From Symsagittifera roscoffensis (Eukaryota; Xenacoelomorpha; Acoela; Convolutidae): a stretch of 64,000 nucleotides of DNA. The first letter of the stretch is position 1; every line of letters starts with the position of its first letter. A program made the translations under genes and the position numbers. This document shows positions 34,616 to 47,843 of this stretch, in pieces. The stretch lies in NCBI RefSeq assembly GCF_963678635.1, contig NW_026970820.1, forward strand, positions 1,612,001 to 1,676,000, in the 5' to 3' direction. The notes beneath the pieces are model-generated. The model did no database searches. It saw only the letters and a list, made by a program, of their open reading frames with translations, and was not told the origin of the DNA.

Positions 34616-37092
34616 ATCTTTCAGGTCTGCGTCCCACCCGCCCTCCGTGACTAATCTTGCTTCCGAGAAATATCATTTGTTTCACCTTTACCCCATCCCA
34701 GGTCAGTTACTCTTGAAAAAAGTCCTACTTGAAACGTTCGCATTCACTTTGCCCCCTACGGGCGCAATGGTGAAGCCCATTTTTTCTTCTCACTGAACTT
34801 CTTCTCCGAACAGTTCACATAAAACATTACTATGGTTTTATCTGAAATTTGCCGTGTCCAGCTGCGACTCCGACTTTTTTCACGTCACTGGTGTTCCAAC
34901 AACAGGACCACATGAGATTCCCATTCAGATACTGTCTCAATTTTGAAAATACTGATTTGATTTTTTTTTGCCGTTTTTCGCAAAATAAACTAATTACATC
35001 ATTCGAATTAAAAAAAAATTCCGAAAAACACTTAAAGATAGCAAGACATCATTGTGACTGTCGTCTATATCTGTTCTCTTTGTTGGAGGTCAATGATGCT
35101 CCCTAAGTGGGACCACAAGGGTCCCAGGGAGCATCAGTAAAGGCTTTGAATAGTATGCTATTTTTGATTAAGACAAAATCTTTGGCCAATTGTGTTTTTT
35201 TCACAGTCCCTTATCCACTGCAAATGTAAAGACAAATTTTTGTTTGAAGTTTTAAAAAATAATAATAGCCTTTTCATAAGTGATGACTCGTATCACTCAT
35301 AAATCAATGGAAGAATCTGACTAACCTTCTCAAGCATGGAAAAACATCAAAAAGAAAAAACGATTCTGGTTATTTTTGACTGCTTTTTTTGTTAAATTTC
35401 AGATAGATTTTGAAAACTCTTTCTTCAAATTGTATTTCTGCCGAAAAAGAACAAAAATTACAAACTGAAACCATTTTGGTTAAATTAAGGCTCTTCACCC
35501 ACCAAACTCGAAATTGCGAAGCTCAAACGAACAATCGTCAGCCCATTTTATAAGTTTCGTTTTATTTTTTCAAAACATGTGTCATATATTATCAAAAGCA
35601 ATTTATTAAAGTTTCATTTTTTACCAGAAATGTAAGTCCGAAAAAAAACAGATTTTTAAATACTGTCAAAAAATAAGGTGGCAAGTAATTTTACCAATGG
35701 AATCATAGTATATGATTAAGTTCAAAATAGTTTTCATTACCATTGACTAGACGCTTACTCAATTTGAGAAATGTCGTTAATAACTTTTTTGGAAACATAA
35801 AAAACGGATAATGGAAAAGTTTTCTTCAAACTTATAGAAAAGAATTTTATGAGAAAAACCATTACTAATATCACGTGTAAATTACGAGAGTAGATTCAGG
35901 CCACATGCAAAATTTCAGCAGAAGCACTCAAGCAATTTTGAGAACGATACAATTGTTCCAGAAATTGACAAAGTAGTATATACACCAATTTTACCATAAA
36001 TCGTCAAAACAAAAAAATCGCAAAAACTACAAATTTTATCCAATTTTTACTTTCAAATACTCTATACCGACTAAATTTACTATGCTAAGCTCGAATCAAC
36101 CATCAAAAATCATTTTTAATCGTTCTGAATTTTTTAAGTTTTTTTCCATCAAAAAGTTGAGTCAGAAATGGGAAAAAGGTTGTTTTTTCAGAAAAACAAA
36201 AAAGGTTGTTCAAAATTAACTAAAAATCTAAGCCGCTATTTTTGAACCTGCTCAGAATGGTTCTGGTGACCGAAGCCGTAAAAAGTACCCAATTCGAGGA
36301 AATTCGAAAAAACTCTTTTTTCAGCACTTTCAAAAAGTGGAAAAATGTAAAAAATAGTCTTCAAACAAATAGGATGAAAAAGTGATCAGTAAAAGCATCG
36401 ATGCCGTGTCAAATGAGGATCGCATGCCAATTTTTGAAACAATCCATCGGGTTTTTTTTAAGAACGAAACCATTTTTTGACTATTTTAGTAGTAGTATTT
36501 ACACCAATTAGTACTATATATAGTCAAAATTCGAAATAACCAAAAACTACAATTTTTATCCAATTTTGACCTTCAAATACTCTATACACACTAAATTGAC
36601 TATCGGGAGCTCGAATCAACCATCAAAAACCACTTTTAATCACTTTCAAAATTTTTTATTTTTTAAATCAAAATGTTGAGTCAGAAATAGGAAAAAACAA
36701 TTTTTTTCAAAAAGTTAAAAAAAGTTGTCCCAATTGAATAAACTCACTAAGCCACACTCTATGAACCTGTTCAGAATGGTTTTCATGACCAAAGCCGTAA
36801 AAAGTACCCAAATTGAGAAACTTCGAAAAATCACCTTTTAGTTAACTCAAAAAAGTGGAAAAATCGGGTAAAATGGGCTTCAAACCGATAGGATCGAAAA
36901 GTGACCTTTATAAGATATGATTGCCGTGTCAAATTAGGGCCGCATGCAAAAAATTAGAAAAATTCAACGAAACGTTTTTGAGAACTCGACAAATTTGGTC
37001 GTTTTGTTAAACGTTTAATTTTAGAAATTTTTTGCCCGGAAGGGGCCCCTCCCCCTTCCTAAATGCTTTTTGTGCTACACGCGACCATCTAG
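34616..37092 (+). repeat. Module 17, class B with a different leader
   Basis: Between CTAG and TCAGGTCTGCG the leader is ATCTT instead of the CCGG seen in the other four B units, so the leader can vary while the TC start is fixed. h1 lies at 34749-34767 and h2 at 35095-35135. Cores are at 35903-35908 (ACATGC), 36422-36427 and 36942-36947, and h3 at 37038-37059. It is the middle one of three successive B modules. Confidence 0.94.
35400..36947 (+). repeat. Subrepeats in module 17
   Basis: Cores lie at 35903, 36422 and 36942 (spacings 519 and 520), with the same order and divergence pattern as modules 16 and 18. Confidence 0.8.
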
Positions 37093-39570
37093 CCGGTCAG
37101 GTCTGCGTCCCACCCGCCCTCCGTGACTAATCTTGCTTCCGAGAAATATCATTTGTTTCACCTTTACCCCATCCCAGGTCAGTTACTCTTGAAAAAAGTC
37201 CTACTTGAAACGTTCGCATTCACTTTGCCCCCTACGGGCGCAATGGTGAAGCCCATTTTTTCTTCTCACTGAACTTCTTCTCCGAACAGTTCACATAAAA
37301 CATTACTATGGTTTTATCTGAAATCTGCCGTGTCCAGCTGCGACTCCGACTTTTTTCACGTCACTGGTGTTCCAACAACAGGTCCACATGAGATTCCCAT
37401 TCAGATACTGTCTCAATTTTGAAAATACTGATTTGATTTTTTTTTTGCCATTTTTCGCAAAATAAACTAATTACTTCATTCGAATTTTAAAAAAAATACC
37501 GAAAAACACTTAAAGATAGCAAGACATTATTGTGACTGTCGTCTATATCTGTTCTCTTTGTTGGAGGTCAATGATGCTCCCTAAGTGGGACCACAAGGGT
37601 CCCAGGGAGCATCAGTAAAGGCTTTGGATAGTATGTCATTTTTGATTATGATAAAATTTTTGGCCAATTGTGTTTTTTTGCAGTCCCTTATCCACTGCAA
37701 ATGTAAAGACTAATTTTTGTTTGAAGTTTTAAAAAATAATAATAACCTTTTCATTTGTGATGACTCGTATCACTCATAAATCAATGGAAGACTCTGACTA
37801 ACCTTCTCAAGCATGGAAATACATCAAAAAGAAAAAAAGATTCTGGTTATTTCAGACTGCTTTTTTTGTTAAATTTCAGATAGATTTTGAAAACTCTTTC
37901 TTCAAATTGTATGTCTGCCGAAAAAGAACAAAAATTACAAACTGAAACCATTTTGGTTAAATTAAGGCTCTTCACCCACCAAACTGGAAATTGCGAAGCT
38001 GAAACGAACAATCGACATCCCATTTTATAAGTTTCGTTTTATTTTTTCAAAACATGTGTCATATATTTTCAAAAGCAATTTATTAAAGTTTCATTTTTTA
38101 CCAGAAAAGTAAGTCCGAAAAAAAAACAGATTTTTAAATACTGTCAAAAAATAAAGTGGCAAGTAGTTTTACCAATGGAATCATAGTATATGATTAAGTT
38201 CAAAATAGTTTTCATTACCATTGACTAGACGCTTACTCAATTTGAGAAATGTCGTTAATAACTTTTTTGGAAACATAAAAAACGGATAATGGAAAAGTTT
38301 TCTTCAAACTTATAGAAAAGAATTTTATGAGAAAAACCATTACTAATATCACGTGTAAATTAGGAGAGTAGATTCAGGCCACATGCAAAATTTCAGCAGA
38401 AGCACTCAAGCAATTTTGAGAACGAAACAATTGTTCCAGAAAATGACAAAGTAGTATATACACCAATTTTACCATAAATCGTCAAAATAAAAAAATCGCA
38501 AAAACTACAAATTTTATCCAATTTTGACTTTTAAATACTCTATACCGACTAAATCAACTATGCTAAGCTAGAATCAATCATCAAAAACCATTTTTAATCG
38601 TTCTGAATTTTTCAAGTTTTTTTCTATCAAACATTTGAGTCAGAAATGGGAAAAAGGTTTTTTTTTCAGAAAAACAAAAAAAGTTGTTCAAAATCAAATA
38701 AAAATCTAAGCCACTGTTTTTGAACCTGCTCAGAATGGTTCTGGTGACCGAAGCCGTAAAACGTACCCAATTCGAGGAAATTCGAAAAAACTCTTTTTTC
38801 AGCACTTTGAAAAAGTGGAAAAATGTAAAAAATAGTCTTCAAACAAATAGGATGAAAAAGTGATCAGTAAAAGCATCGATGCCGTGTCAAATGAGGATCG
38901 CATGCCAATTTTTGAAACAATCCATCGGGTTTTTTTTAAGAACGAAACCATTTTTTGACAATTTTAGTAGTAGTATTTACACTTATTAGTACCATATATG
39001 GTCAAAATTCAAAAATACAAAAAACTACAATTTTTATCCGATTTTGACCTTCAAATACTCTATACCCACTAAATTGCCTATCGGGAGCTCGAATCAACCA
39101 TCAAAAACCACTTTTAAATACTTTCAAAATTTTTTATTTTTTAAATCAAAATGTTGAGTCAGAAATAGGAAAAAACAATTTTTTTCAAAAAGTCAAAAAA
39201 AGTTGTCCCAATTGAATAAACTCACTAAGCCACACTCTATGAACCTGTTCAGAATGGTTTTCATGATCAAAACCGTAAAAAGTACCCAATTTGAGAAACT
39301 TCGAAAAATCACCTTTTAGTTAACTCAAAAAAGTGGAAAAATTGGGTAAAATGGGCTTCAAACCGATAGGATCGAAAAGTGACCTTAATAAGATATGATT
39401 GCCGTGTCAAATTAGGGCCGCATGCAAAAAATTAGCAAAATTCAACGAAACGTTTTTGAGAACTCGACAAATATGGTCATTTTGGTAAATGTATAATTTT
39501 AGAAATTTTTTGCCCGGAAGGGGCCCCTACCCCTTCCTAATTGCTTTTTGTGCTACACGCGACCATCTAG
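37093..39570 (+). repeat. Module 18, class B (third in a row)
   Basis: The head is CCGG-TCAGGTCTGCG. h1 lies at 37225-37243 and h2 at 37573-37613. Cores are at 38381-38386 (ACATGC), 38900-38905 and 39420-39425, and h3 at 39516-39537. It is similar to modules 16 and 17 throughout. A D module with an unusual head follows. Confidence 0.94.
37880..39425 (+). repeat. Subrepeats in module 18
   Basis: Cores lie at 38381, 38900 and 39420 (spacings 519 and 520). The TGAGTCAG of the second copy reads TTTGAGTCAG, keeping the site. Confidence 0.8.
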
Positions 39571-39660
39571 ATAGGTCAGTGACCTGCGGTGCATGGGTGT
39601 TATGGACTTGATTCGTCAGCATTGGCCTGGGGGCCATTAGCTTCAAGACATGTGGCACTC

Positions 39661-39697
39661 GCAGAAAAAGAGCACCCGAAGGGTGCTCTTTTTCTGC
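39661..39697. other. Perfect 17-bp hairpin with GAA loop, module 19
   Basis: GCAGAAAAAGAGCACCC pairs without mismatch with its complement around GAA. Compared with modules 12 and 24 the loop is the reverse complement (GAA versus TTC), and an extra G/C pair is inserted on both arms. It looks like the same hairpin in flipped orientation. Confidence 0.8.
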
Positions 39698-39888
39698 TCG
39701 AATGTCTTGTGAAACGGTATCTGATGAACTTTGTAGGGTGTCACAAAAGCAACATGACAAAACGTTCTGTATCTGATCAGTAATGGTCAAAAAAGATTTA
39801 TGACACTTTCAATGACTGAAGCTACACCTGATCAGTCTCTAGAGAACTCTAAAACAAAGTAACTTATATTTTTCAGTGACTCAGGAAG

Positions 39889-39928
39889 AGGACTGTTTCA
39901 ACGAAAACAAGTTTTCGGAAACAGTCCT
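39889..39928. other. Long 18-bp hairpin, module 19
   Basis: AGGACTGTTTC pairs fully with GAAACAGTCCT, then CGAAAAC with GTTTTCG, with an AA bulge between the stems and an AA loop. This is the most complete of the three class D copies. Confidence 0.75.
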
Positions 39929-40079
39929 AATATTTTTCTTGGAGCTCATTTTCAAGTAGGTGGACTTTCAATAGTGACTAATAGTTGAATTAGACTTGGA
40001 ATTTGTCCCAAAAAGTTAAGTTTGTCTCAAATTGATTAGAAGCAATAGACAAAAAAAAACATTTTTTTTATTTGATAAA

Positions 40080-41064
40080 TATACTTGAGTCAGAAAAGTG
40101 AAAAATCCATTTTTTTCAAAAAGTCATAAGAAGTAATTCAATTTGCATTAAATCACTAACCTATATTATATAAACCTGTTCAGATTGGTTTTCATGAACA
40201 AAGCCGTAAAATTTCCATATTTAGAGAAAAGGCAAAAAAACACCTTTTTGATTAACTGAAAAAGGTAGATAAATCGGGTAAAGTCGTCTTCAAACCTATA
40301 GGACCGAAAAATAATCTAATTGAGATATATATTTAGTGTCCCTTGTAAGGTCACATGCAAAAAAGTGAAACAATTGGGGTGGCCACTTCAGAAAACAAGA
40401 CTTTTTTTCGGACTTTGGCCATTTTTATTTGAAGTAAAGTAGTAGTAAGTTACCAGAGAAAAAAAAGTTGTAAAAACCAAAATTTTTATCCAATTTTGAC
40501 AATTAAATACTCTATACCTACTAAAATGACTATGGCAAGCTCAAATATGCCATCAAAACTCATTTTTTCTCACTTTTTAAAATTTTTGTTTTTTTGATAT
40601 AAAATGTTGAGTCAGAAACGTGAAAAATCAATTTTTTTCAAAAAGTCAAGGGAAGTTGTTCCAATCAATTTGTTTCACTAAAACACACTTTCTCAGCCTG
40701 TTCAGAATGGTTTTCATGTTTAAAGCTGAAACTTTACACATTTTGAGAAAAGTGGAAAAAATAACTTTTTAGTTACAAAAAAACCATCATTTTTGTTGCA
40801 GTTTTTGAAAAAACTCAAATTTTTAAGAGAAACAAATTTTCCCAAACCTACATAATTGGGCTCCCAAAACAGTTTACTTTCATCCATTCTTCATCAATTT
40901 ACCCCAATTTGTTAACCAAAATAGAGTTACTGAGCCATTTTTACCAAAAAACGTGGTTTTTCCCTGTTTTTCCCCATTTTTCCCACTATAAGTCAACGCA
41001 TAACAAAATTTTGGGAAAACGGAGCAAAAGTGTATCCTTAGAATTGCATTTTAGGCCCGCATGC
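40080..41064 (+). repeat. Subrepeats in module 19
   Basis: Cores ACATGC at 40353 and GCATGC at 41059 are 706 apart, including the D-specific segment. TGAGTCAGAAA lies near 40086 and 40610. Confidence 0.75.
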
Positions 41065-41148
41065 CAATTTTTATCGAATTCTATCCCGACAATTTTGAGA
41101 TCAGCACTTTTTCCGAGCAAATAGTCATACCGTTATAATTCTTTGGCC

Positions 41149-41170
41149 GTTCGGGGCCCCTACCCCAAAC
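41149..41170. other. h3 tail hairpin, module 19 (class D)
   Basis: GTT, one mismatch (C-A), then GGGG pairs with CCCC and AAC. It is followed by CGCC-GAA-GGCG near 41184, another small hairpin before CTAG. Confidence 0.65.
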
Positions 41171-41208
41171 TCACTAAACAAAGACGCCGAAGGCGGACGG
41201 CCACCTAG

Positions 41209-43424
41209 CACAATCAGGTACTAGTGGTGGATGTTTGTTTTTCGTATTTAGTCAAACCAAAAGAGAGCGTGGTCATGCATCGACATAATGTGCTCAAGCA
41301 AATATGTGGACTTCTACGCATTCCCATTCGCAATGCGCCCTTCGGGCGCAAATGCCAATGGTCAATTAATTTTGCCGGGTGAACACTTTTTAAAGAAAAA
41401 TTCTGATAAATTTTAACTTAAACTACCACCATAAAACGAAAACATTTCAAAGTGTGAAACAATCAAGTTTTTGCTAATACCGGGCATGCAGTGAGACTAA
41501 TTTCGGCAAAAATAAAATGGAAAATGAAAGAAAAGGAAAGAAAAAAATTGTTCAAAATAAGAACGCAACATCAAAAACTTATTTGATTTCCGCTTATGTC
41601 AGAATTCCGATCAGGCTGATTTCAGATTTTAAGCATAGAATTTACGGTTACGGCTGCTCCCTCTACAGGTCCCAGAGGGACCGAGTGAGCATCCTACCTC
41701 GATCCAGGATACCGGATAGTTGTTTTTAATTTTTCACAAAATTTTTTTTCACTATTGCTTTTTTGCATTTCCCCATGAGAAGCTGTATGAATTTTTAAAA
41801 AATTGATTTTATTAATCAAGGCTTCCAAGAACAACTGATATTAGGCGGTTACAAATGCGGTTGGTGAAAACTAGTAAGGGATAATGATGAGAAAAATTGT
41901 AAGTTTTCAAATGATTTTAAAAAGAGTTTTTTTCTTTTTTCTTTTGTAAATCGGGAGAAGTGAATCAGTTTTTTTTTAAGTTTTCCTCGCACCACCCACT
42001 GTTCTTAAGTAATGAAGATTCCTGTTGTAGCCGTTTAAAACACTTTGGCAGAAAAAACATAAATATGATGTAAAATGTTTTTAAAAAGAGAAAAATGTAA
42101 AAATTATGTTTTTAAAAAAAACAATCAAAAACTTGTAATTTTCAAAATTGAAAAAAAATGAAAATTAATTGCATATTACGCTTCAGCGTACCCATTTTAG
42201 TGGGTCTAGCTTTTTAAATTACCAAAAAATATTGAAAATTGTAGATTTTATGAAGTTTTCTTTTTGGCTATTTTTCCTTGTCGCCTCCACATAAGGCACC
42301 TTTGAGCCAACTTGAGAAACTGGAACCTAAACAAGCTATACAGATAGTCTGAATGAGCCTTTTTCAATGTGATAACACGCCTGGAAGAAAAAAAAACTCC
42401 AGAAAAGAAAGAAAATTTTGAACTTTAACCTTTTTTCTTCTTCAAATGGCGATACTTAGAATAATTTTTCAGCTGAAAAGTTCAAAAAAAATCAAAAAAT
42501 TCAAATTTTGAAAAAATTTTTAAAAAAATCTCATCAGTCTGTTTATTGGAGTCTTCGAGGTTTTGGGAGATCTTATCTGGCGGCTAATAACAAAATGTTC
42601 ACTTATTATAAAAATTTGAGAAAGGTCAAAAAAACATGTTTTTTCGATTTTTTTGACTGAATTCCGAAAGCAATATCTTGGCTAAAAACAAAAATGAGGG
42701 CCTAAAATTAGTACAAACAGTACTCCCACATAAAGTACATTAGGTTGGAAACAAAAAATTGACTCTGACTCAAAAATCGTTTTTTAACTTTATTTCTGAA
42801 CAAAAAATTGTAAAAAAATCAAAAATTAAAAAATTTTTTGAAAAAAACGATTGTTTTGAAAAAGTGCCAATTTTTAGCTGAAACTTTTCATTTTAGCTAA
42901 GAAAGCCAGATCAACGTTCTTTAAGCTCAAATAATTTAATTAAGCAAATTATTTTCAAGTTTTTTCGTTAAAGGCTTTTATTTTGAAAAAGTATTCAAAA
43001 ATGGGTAAAAAAAAGTCAAAAAAATTAATTTTCTCAGATTGAAAAACCTCCACTGCCATGATGATTAGTTCGTTCGATAGGACTACTGAGATCAATTTAG
43101 ACGTATTTTCATAAGTATATCAAAATTTTTATTTATTTTTGAGAATTAAGCAAAATAAAAACTTTTCCCAAATTGGGCAAAAAGCCCAAATTAGCCCAAA
43201 CACCTGTTAAAAATTGTTGGGTCAAAAAATCACAAAAAGAAACCCCTATTCGTTTGACATTTTAGGGCCGCATGCAAAAAATTAGACCATTCTAACCTGA
43301 CAATTTCGAGAATCGACTTTTTTGCAAAATTTCTCTATAGTCCATTTGAGGGATATTACTTGTACCGGTGGGGGCCCCTACCCCACCTCAAAAAATTTTG
43401 TAATGCTGGAACGCGGCCACCTAG
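41209..43424 (+). repeat. Module 20, class A', alpha tail
   Basis: The head is CACAA-TCAGGTACTAGTGG, as in modules 10 and 27, but the body carries its own substitutions (for example ATATGTGG and a loop change to ACCCATTTTAGTGGGT). h1 lies at 41334-41350, h2 at 41655-41691, core GCATGC at 43270-43275 and h3 at 43367-43387. The tail is alpha, whereas the two other A' units are beta. Confidence 0.93.
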
Positions 43425-45633
43425 CACCCTCAAGGTCACGTGACTTATTTTTTTTTTTGGTATTTTCTGAAACCAAAACAATAAGGTCATGCGCCAATAT
43501 CATGGCCTCAAGCAAAGACGTCGGACTCGACGCATTCACATTAGCCTTGCGCCCTTCGGGCGCAAATGGCAATGCTCAATTAATTTTGCCACGTGAAAAA
43601 ATTTTTAAGGAAAAATTCTGATAAAATTTAACTTAAACTACCACGAAAGAACGCAAAGATTTCAAAGTGTGAAACAATCAAGTTTTTGCTAATACCGGGC
43701 ATGCAGTGAGACTGATTTCGGCAAAAATAAAATGAAAATTGAAGGAAATGGAAAGAAAAAAATTGTTCAAAAAAGAACGCAACATCAAAAACTTATTTGA
43801 TGTCCGCTAATGTCATAATTCCGATCAGGCTGATTTCAGATTTTAAGCGCAGAGTTTACGGTTACGGCTGCTCCCTCTACAGGTCCCAGAGGGACCGAGT
43901 GAGCATCCTACCTCGATCCAGGATAACGGACAGTTGTTTTTAATTTTTCACAAATTTTTTTTCACTAATGCTTGTTTTCAATTCCTCATGAGAAGCTGTA
44001 TAAATTTTTTTAAAAAATGATTTTTTTTATCAATGCTTCCAAGAACAACTGATGTTAGGTGGTTACAAATGCGGTTGGTGAAAACTAGTAAGGGATAATG
44101 ATGAGAAAAATTGTAAGTTTTCAAATGAATTTAAAAACAGTTTTTTTTCTTTTTTCTTTTGTAAATCGGGAGAAATGAATCAGTTTTCTTAAGTTTTCCT
44201 CGCACCACCCACTGTTCATAAGTAATGAAGATTCCTGTTCTAGCCGTTTATAAAACTTTGGCAGAAAAAACATCAGAATGATGTAAAATGTTTTTAAAAA
44301 AATAAAAATTTAAAAATTATGTTTAAAAAAAAAATCAAAAACTTGTAATTTTCAAAATTGAAAAAAAGTTAAAATTAATTGCATATTACGATTCAGCGTA
44401 CCCAACTTAGTGGGTCTAGCATTTTAAATTACCAAAAAATGTTGAAAATTGTAGATTTTATGAAGTTTTCATTTTGGCTATTTTTCCTTGTCGCCTCCAC
44501 TTGAGGCACCTTTGAGCCAACTTGAGAAACTGGAACGTAAACAAGCTGCACAGATGGTCAAAGTGAGCCATTTTCAGCGTGATAACACGCCTGGAAGAAA
44601 AAAAACTCCAGAAAAGAAAGAAAATTATGAACTTTAACCTTTTTTCTTCTTCAAATGGCGATACTTAGAATAATTTTTCAGCTGAAAAGTTCAAAAAAAA
44701 TCAAAAAATTCAAATTTTGAAAAAATTTATAAAAAAATCTCATCAGTCTGTTTATTGGAGTCTTCGAGGTTTTGAGAGACCTCATCTGGCGGCTAACAAC
44801 AAGTGGATCACTTATTTTAAAATTTTGAGAAAGGTCAAAAAAACATGTTTTTTTGATTTTTTTGACAGAATTCCGAAAGCAATATCTTGGCTAAAAACAA
44901 GATTGAGGGCCTAAAATTAGTACAAACAGTACTCCCACATAAGGTACATTAGGTTGGAAACAAAAATTTTACTCTGACTCAAAAATCGTTTTTTAACTTT
45001 ATTTCTGAACAAGAAATTGAAAAGAAATGAAAAACTTAAAAATTTTTTGAAAAAAAAGATTGTTTTGAAAAAGTGCCAATTTTTAGCTGAAACTTTTCAT
45101 TTTAGCTAATAAAGCCAGAGCAATGCCCTTTAAGCTCAAATAAATTAATTATGCAAATTATTTTTTAAGTTTTTTCGTTAAAGGCTTTTTTTTTGAAAAA
45201 GTATTCAAAAATGGGTAAAAAAAAGTCAAAAAAATTAATTTTCTCAAATTGAAAAACCTCCACTGCCATGATGATTAGTTCGTTTGATAGGACTGCTGAG
45301 ATCAATTTAGACGTATTTTCATAAGTATATCAAAATTTTTATTTATTTTTGAGAATTAAGCAAAATAAAAACTTTTCCCAAATTGGGCAAAATGCCCAAA
45401 TTAGCCCAAACACCTGTTAAAAATTGTTGGGTCAAAAAGTCACAAAAGGAAACCCCTATTCGTTTGCCATTTTAGGGCCGCATGCAAAAATTTAGACCAA
45501 TCTAACCTGACAATTTCGAGAATCGACTTTTTTGTCAAAATTCTCTAAAGACCAATTTAGGGAGATTACTTGTACCGGTGGGGGCCCTACCCCACCTAAA
45601 AAATTTTTGAAATGCTGGAACGCGGCCACCTAG
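43425..45633 (+). repeat. Module 21, class A, H1 head, beta tail
   Basis: This is a member of the subgroup with modules 4, 6 and 15. GTCACGTGAC lies at 43435-43444, h1 at 43547-43565, h2 at 43869-43905, core GCATGC at 45480-45485 and h3 at 45577-45596. The late body switches to TTCTCAAATTGAAAAACC and GGGCAAAATGCCC, unlike its subgroup mates, so the 3' quarter comes from another lineage. Confidence 0.94.
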
Positions 45634-47843
45634 CACCCTCAAGGTCACGTGACTTACTTTTGTTTTTGGTATTTTCTGTAACCAAAACAATAAGGTCATG
45701 CGCCAATATCATGGCCTCAAGCAAAGACGTCGGACTCTACGCATTCCCATTCGCAATGCGCCCTTAGGGCGCAAATGCCAATGCTCAATTAATTTTGCCA
45801 GGTGAAATTTTTAAAGAAAAATTCTGATGAATTTTAACTTAAACTACCACCAAAAAACGCACAGATTTCAAAGTGTAAAACAATCAAGTTTTTGCTAATT
45901 CCGGGTATGCAGTGAGACTGATTTCGGCAAAAATAAAATAGAAAATGAAGGAAATGGAAAGAAAAAAATTGTTCAAAATAAGAACGCATTATCAAAATCT
46001 TATTTGATCTCCGCTAATGTCATAATTCCGATCAGGCTGCTTTCAGATTTTAAGCGTAGAGTTTACGGTTACGGCTGCTCCCTCTACAGGTCCCAGAGGG
46101 ACCGTGTGAGCATCCTACCTCGATCCAGGATAACGGATAGTTGCTTTTAATTTTTCACAAAATTTTCTTTCACTAATGCTTGTTTTCAATTACTCATGAG
46201 AAGGTGTATAAATTAAAAAAAAAATTGATTTTATTGATAAACGCTTCCAAGAAAAACTGATGTTACGCGGTTACAAATGCGGTTGGTGAAAACTAGTAAG
46301 GGATAATGATGAGAAAAATTGTAAGTTTTCAAATGAATTTAACAACAGTTTTTTTCTTTTTTCCTTTTGTAAATCGGGAGAAATGAATCATTTTTTTTTA
46401 AGTTTTCCTCGCACCACCCACTTTTCTTAAGTAATGAAGATTCCTGTTATAGCCGTTTATAACACTTTGGCAGAAAAAACATCAATATGATGTAAAATGT
46501 TTTTAAAAAGAGAAAAATTTTAAAATTATGTTTTTTTTAAATAATCAAAATTTTGTAATTTTCAAAATTGAAAAAAAGTGAAAATTAATTGCATATTACG
46601 ATTCAGCGTACCCAAGTTAGTGGGTCTAGCAGTTTAAATTACCAAAAAATGTTGAAAATTGTAGATTTTATGAAGTTTTCATTTTGGCTATTTTTCCTTT
46701 TCGCCTCCACTTAAGGCACCTTTGAGCCAACTTGAGAAACTGGAACCTAAACAAGCTATACATATAGTCTGAATGAGCCATTTTCAGCGTGATAACACCC
46801 CTGGAAGAAAAAAAACTGCAGAAAAGAAAGGGAATTTTGAACTTTAACCTTTTTTCTTCTTCAAATGGCGATACTTAGAATAATTTTTCAGCTAAAAAGT
46901 TCAAAAAATATCAAAAATTTCAAATTTTGAAAAAATTTTAAAAAAATCTCATCATTCTGTTTATTGGAGTCTTCGAGGTTTTGGGAGACCTTATCTGGCG
47001 GCTACCAACAAGTGGATCACTTATTTTAAAGTTTTGAGAAAGGTCAAAAAAACATGTTTTTTCGATTTTTTTGACAGAATTCCGGAAGCAATATCTTGGC
47101 TAAAAACAAGAATGAGGGCCTAAAATTAGTACAAACAGTACTCCCACATAAGGTACATTAGGTTGGAAACAAAAAACTTACTCTGACTCAAAAATCGTTT
47201 TTTAACTTTATTTCTGAACAAAAAATTGTAAAAAAAATCAAAAATTAAAAAATTTTTTGAAAAAAACGATTGTTTTGAAAAAGTGCCAAATTTTAGCTGA
47301 AACTTTTCATTTTAGCTAAGAAAGCCAGAGCAATGTTCTTTAAGCTCAAATAATTTAATTAAGCAAATTATTTTCAAGTTTTTTCGTTAAAGGCTTTTAT
47401 TTTGAAAAAGTATTCAAAAATGGGTAAAAAAAAGTCAAAAAAATCAATTTTCTCAGATTCAAAAACCTCCACTACCATGATGATTAGTTCGCTAGATAGG
47501 ACTGCTGAAACCAATTTAGACGTTTTTTCATAAGCATATCAAAATTTTTACTTATTTTTGAGAATTAAGCAAAATAAAAACTTTTCCCAAATTGGGCAAA
47601 ATGCCCAAATTAGCCCAAACACCTGTTAAAAATTGTTGGGTCAAAAAGTCACAAAAGGAAACCCCTATTCGTTTGCCATTTTAGGGCCGCATGCAAAAAA
47701 TTAGACCAATCTAACCTGACAATTTCGAGAATCGACTTTTTTGCAAAATTTCTCTATAGTCCATTTGAGGGATATTACTTGTACCGGTGGGGGCCCCTAC
47801 CCCACCTCAAAAAATTTTGTAATGCTGGAACGCGGCCACCTAG
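45634..47843 (+). repeat. Module 22, class A, chimeric head, alpha tail
   Basis: The first ~110 nt are H1 type (AATAAGGTCATGCGCC, GACGTCGGACTC). Then the head switches to H2 type (CATTCCCATTCGCAATGCG). GTCACGTGAC lies at 45644-45653. h1 at 45757-45773 has loop TTA. h2 at 46076-46112 reads GTGTGAG in the right arm, which weakens the outer stem. The core is at 47689-47694 and h3 at 47786-47806. The 14-bp palindrome is changed to TTTTCAGCTAAAAA. Confidence 0.93.

Larger units (their letters stand above)
39571..41208 (+). repeat. Module 19, class D, diverged copy
   Basis: The head is ATAGG then TCAGTGACC. GGTCA-G-TGACC forms a short inverted repeat at 39574-39584. A perfect 17-bp hairpin lies at 39661-39697 and a near-perfect 18-bp hairpin at 39889-39928. 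Cores are at 40353-40358 (ACATGC) and 41059-41064. h3 at 41149-41170 pairs GTT-C-GGGG with CCCC-A-AAC, giving one mismatch. The last bases hold CGCC-GAA-GGCG just before CTAG. Its head differs from modules 12 and 24, though the order of parts is the same. Confidence 0.92.

Noticed and set aside
39893-39900. CTGTTTCA, the upstream motif of nematode 21U RNAs
   Set aside because: It lies inside the arm of the long D hairpin and is changed in modules 12 and 24. One 8-mer match in 64 kb is expected by chance.
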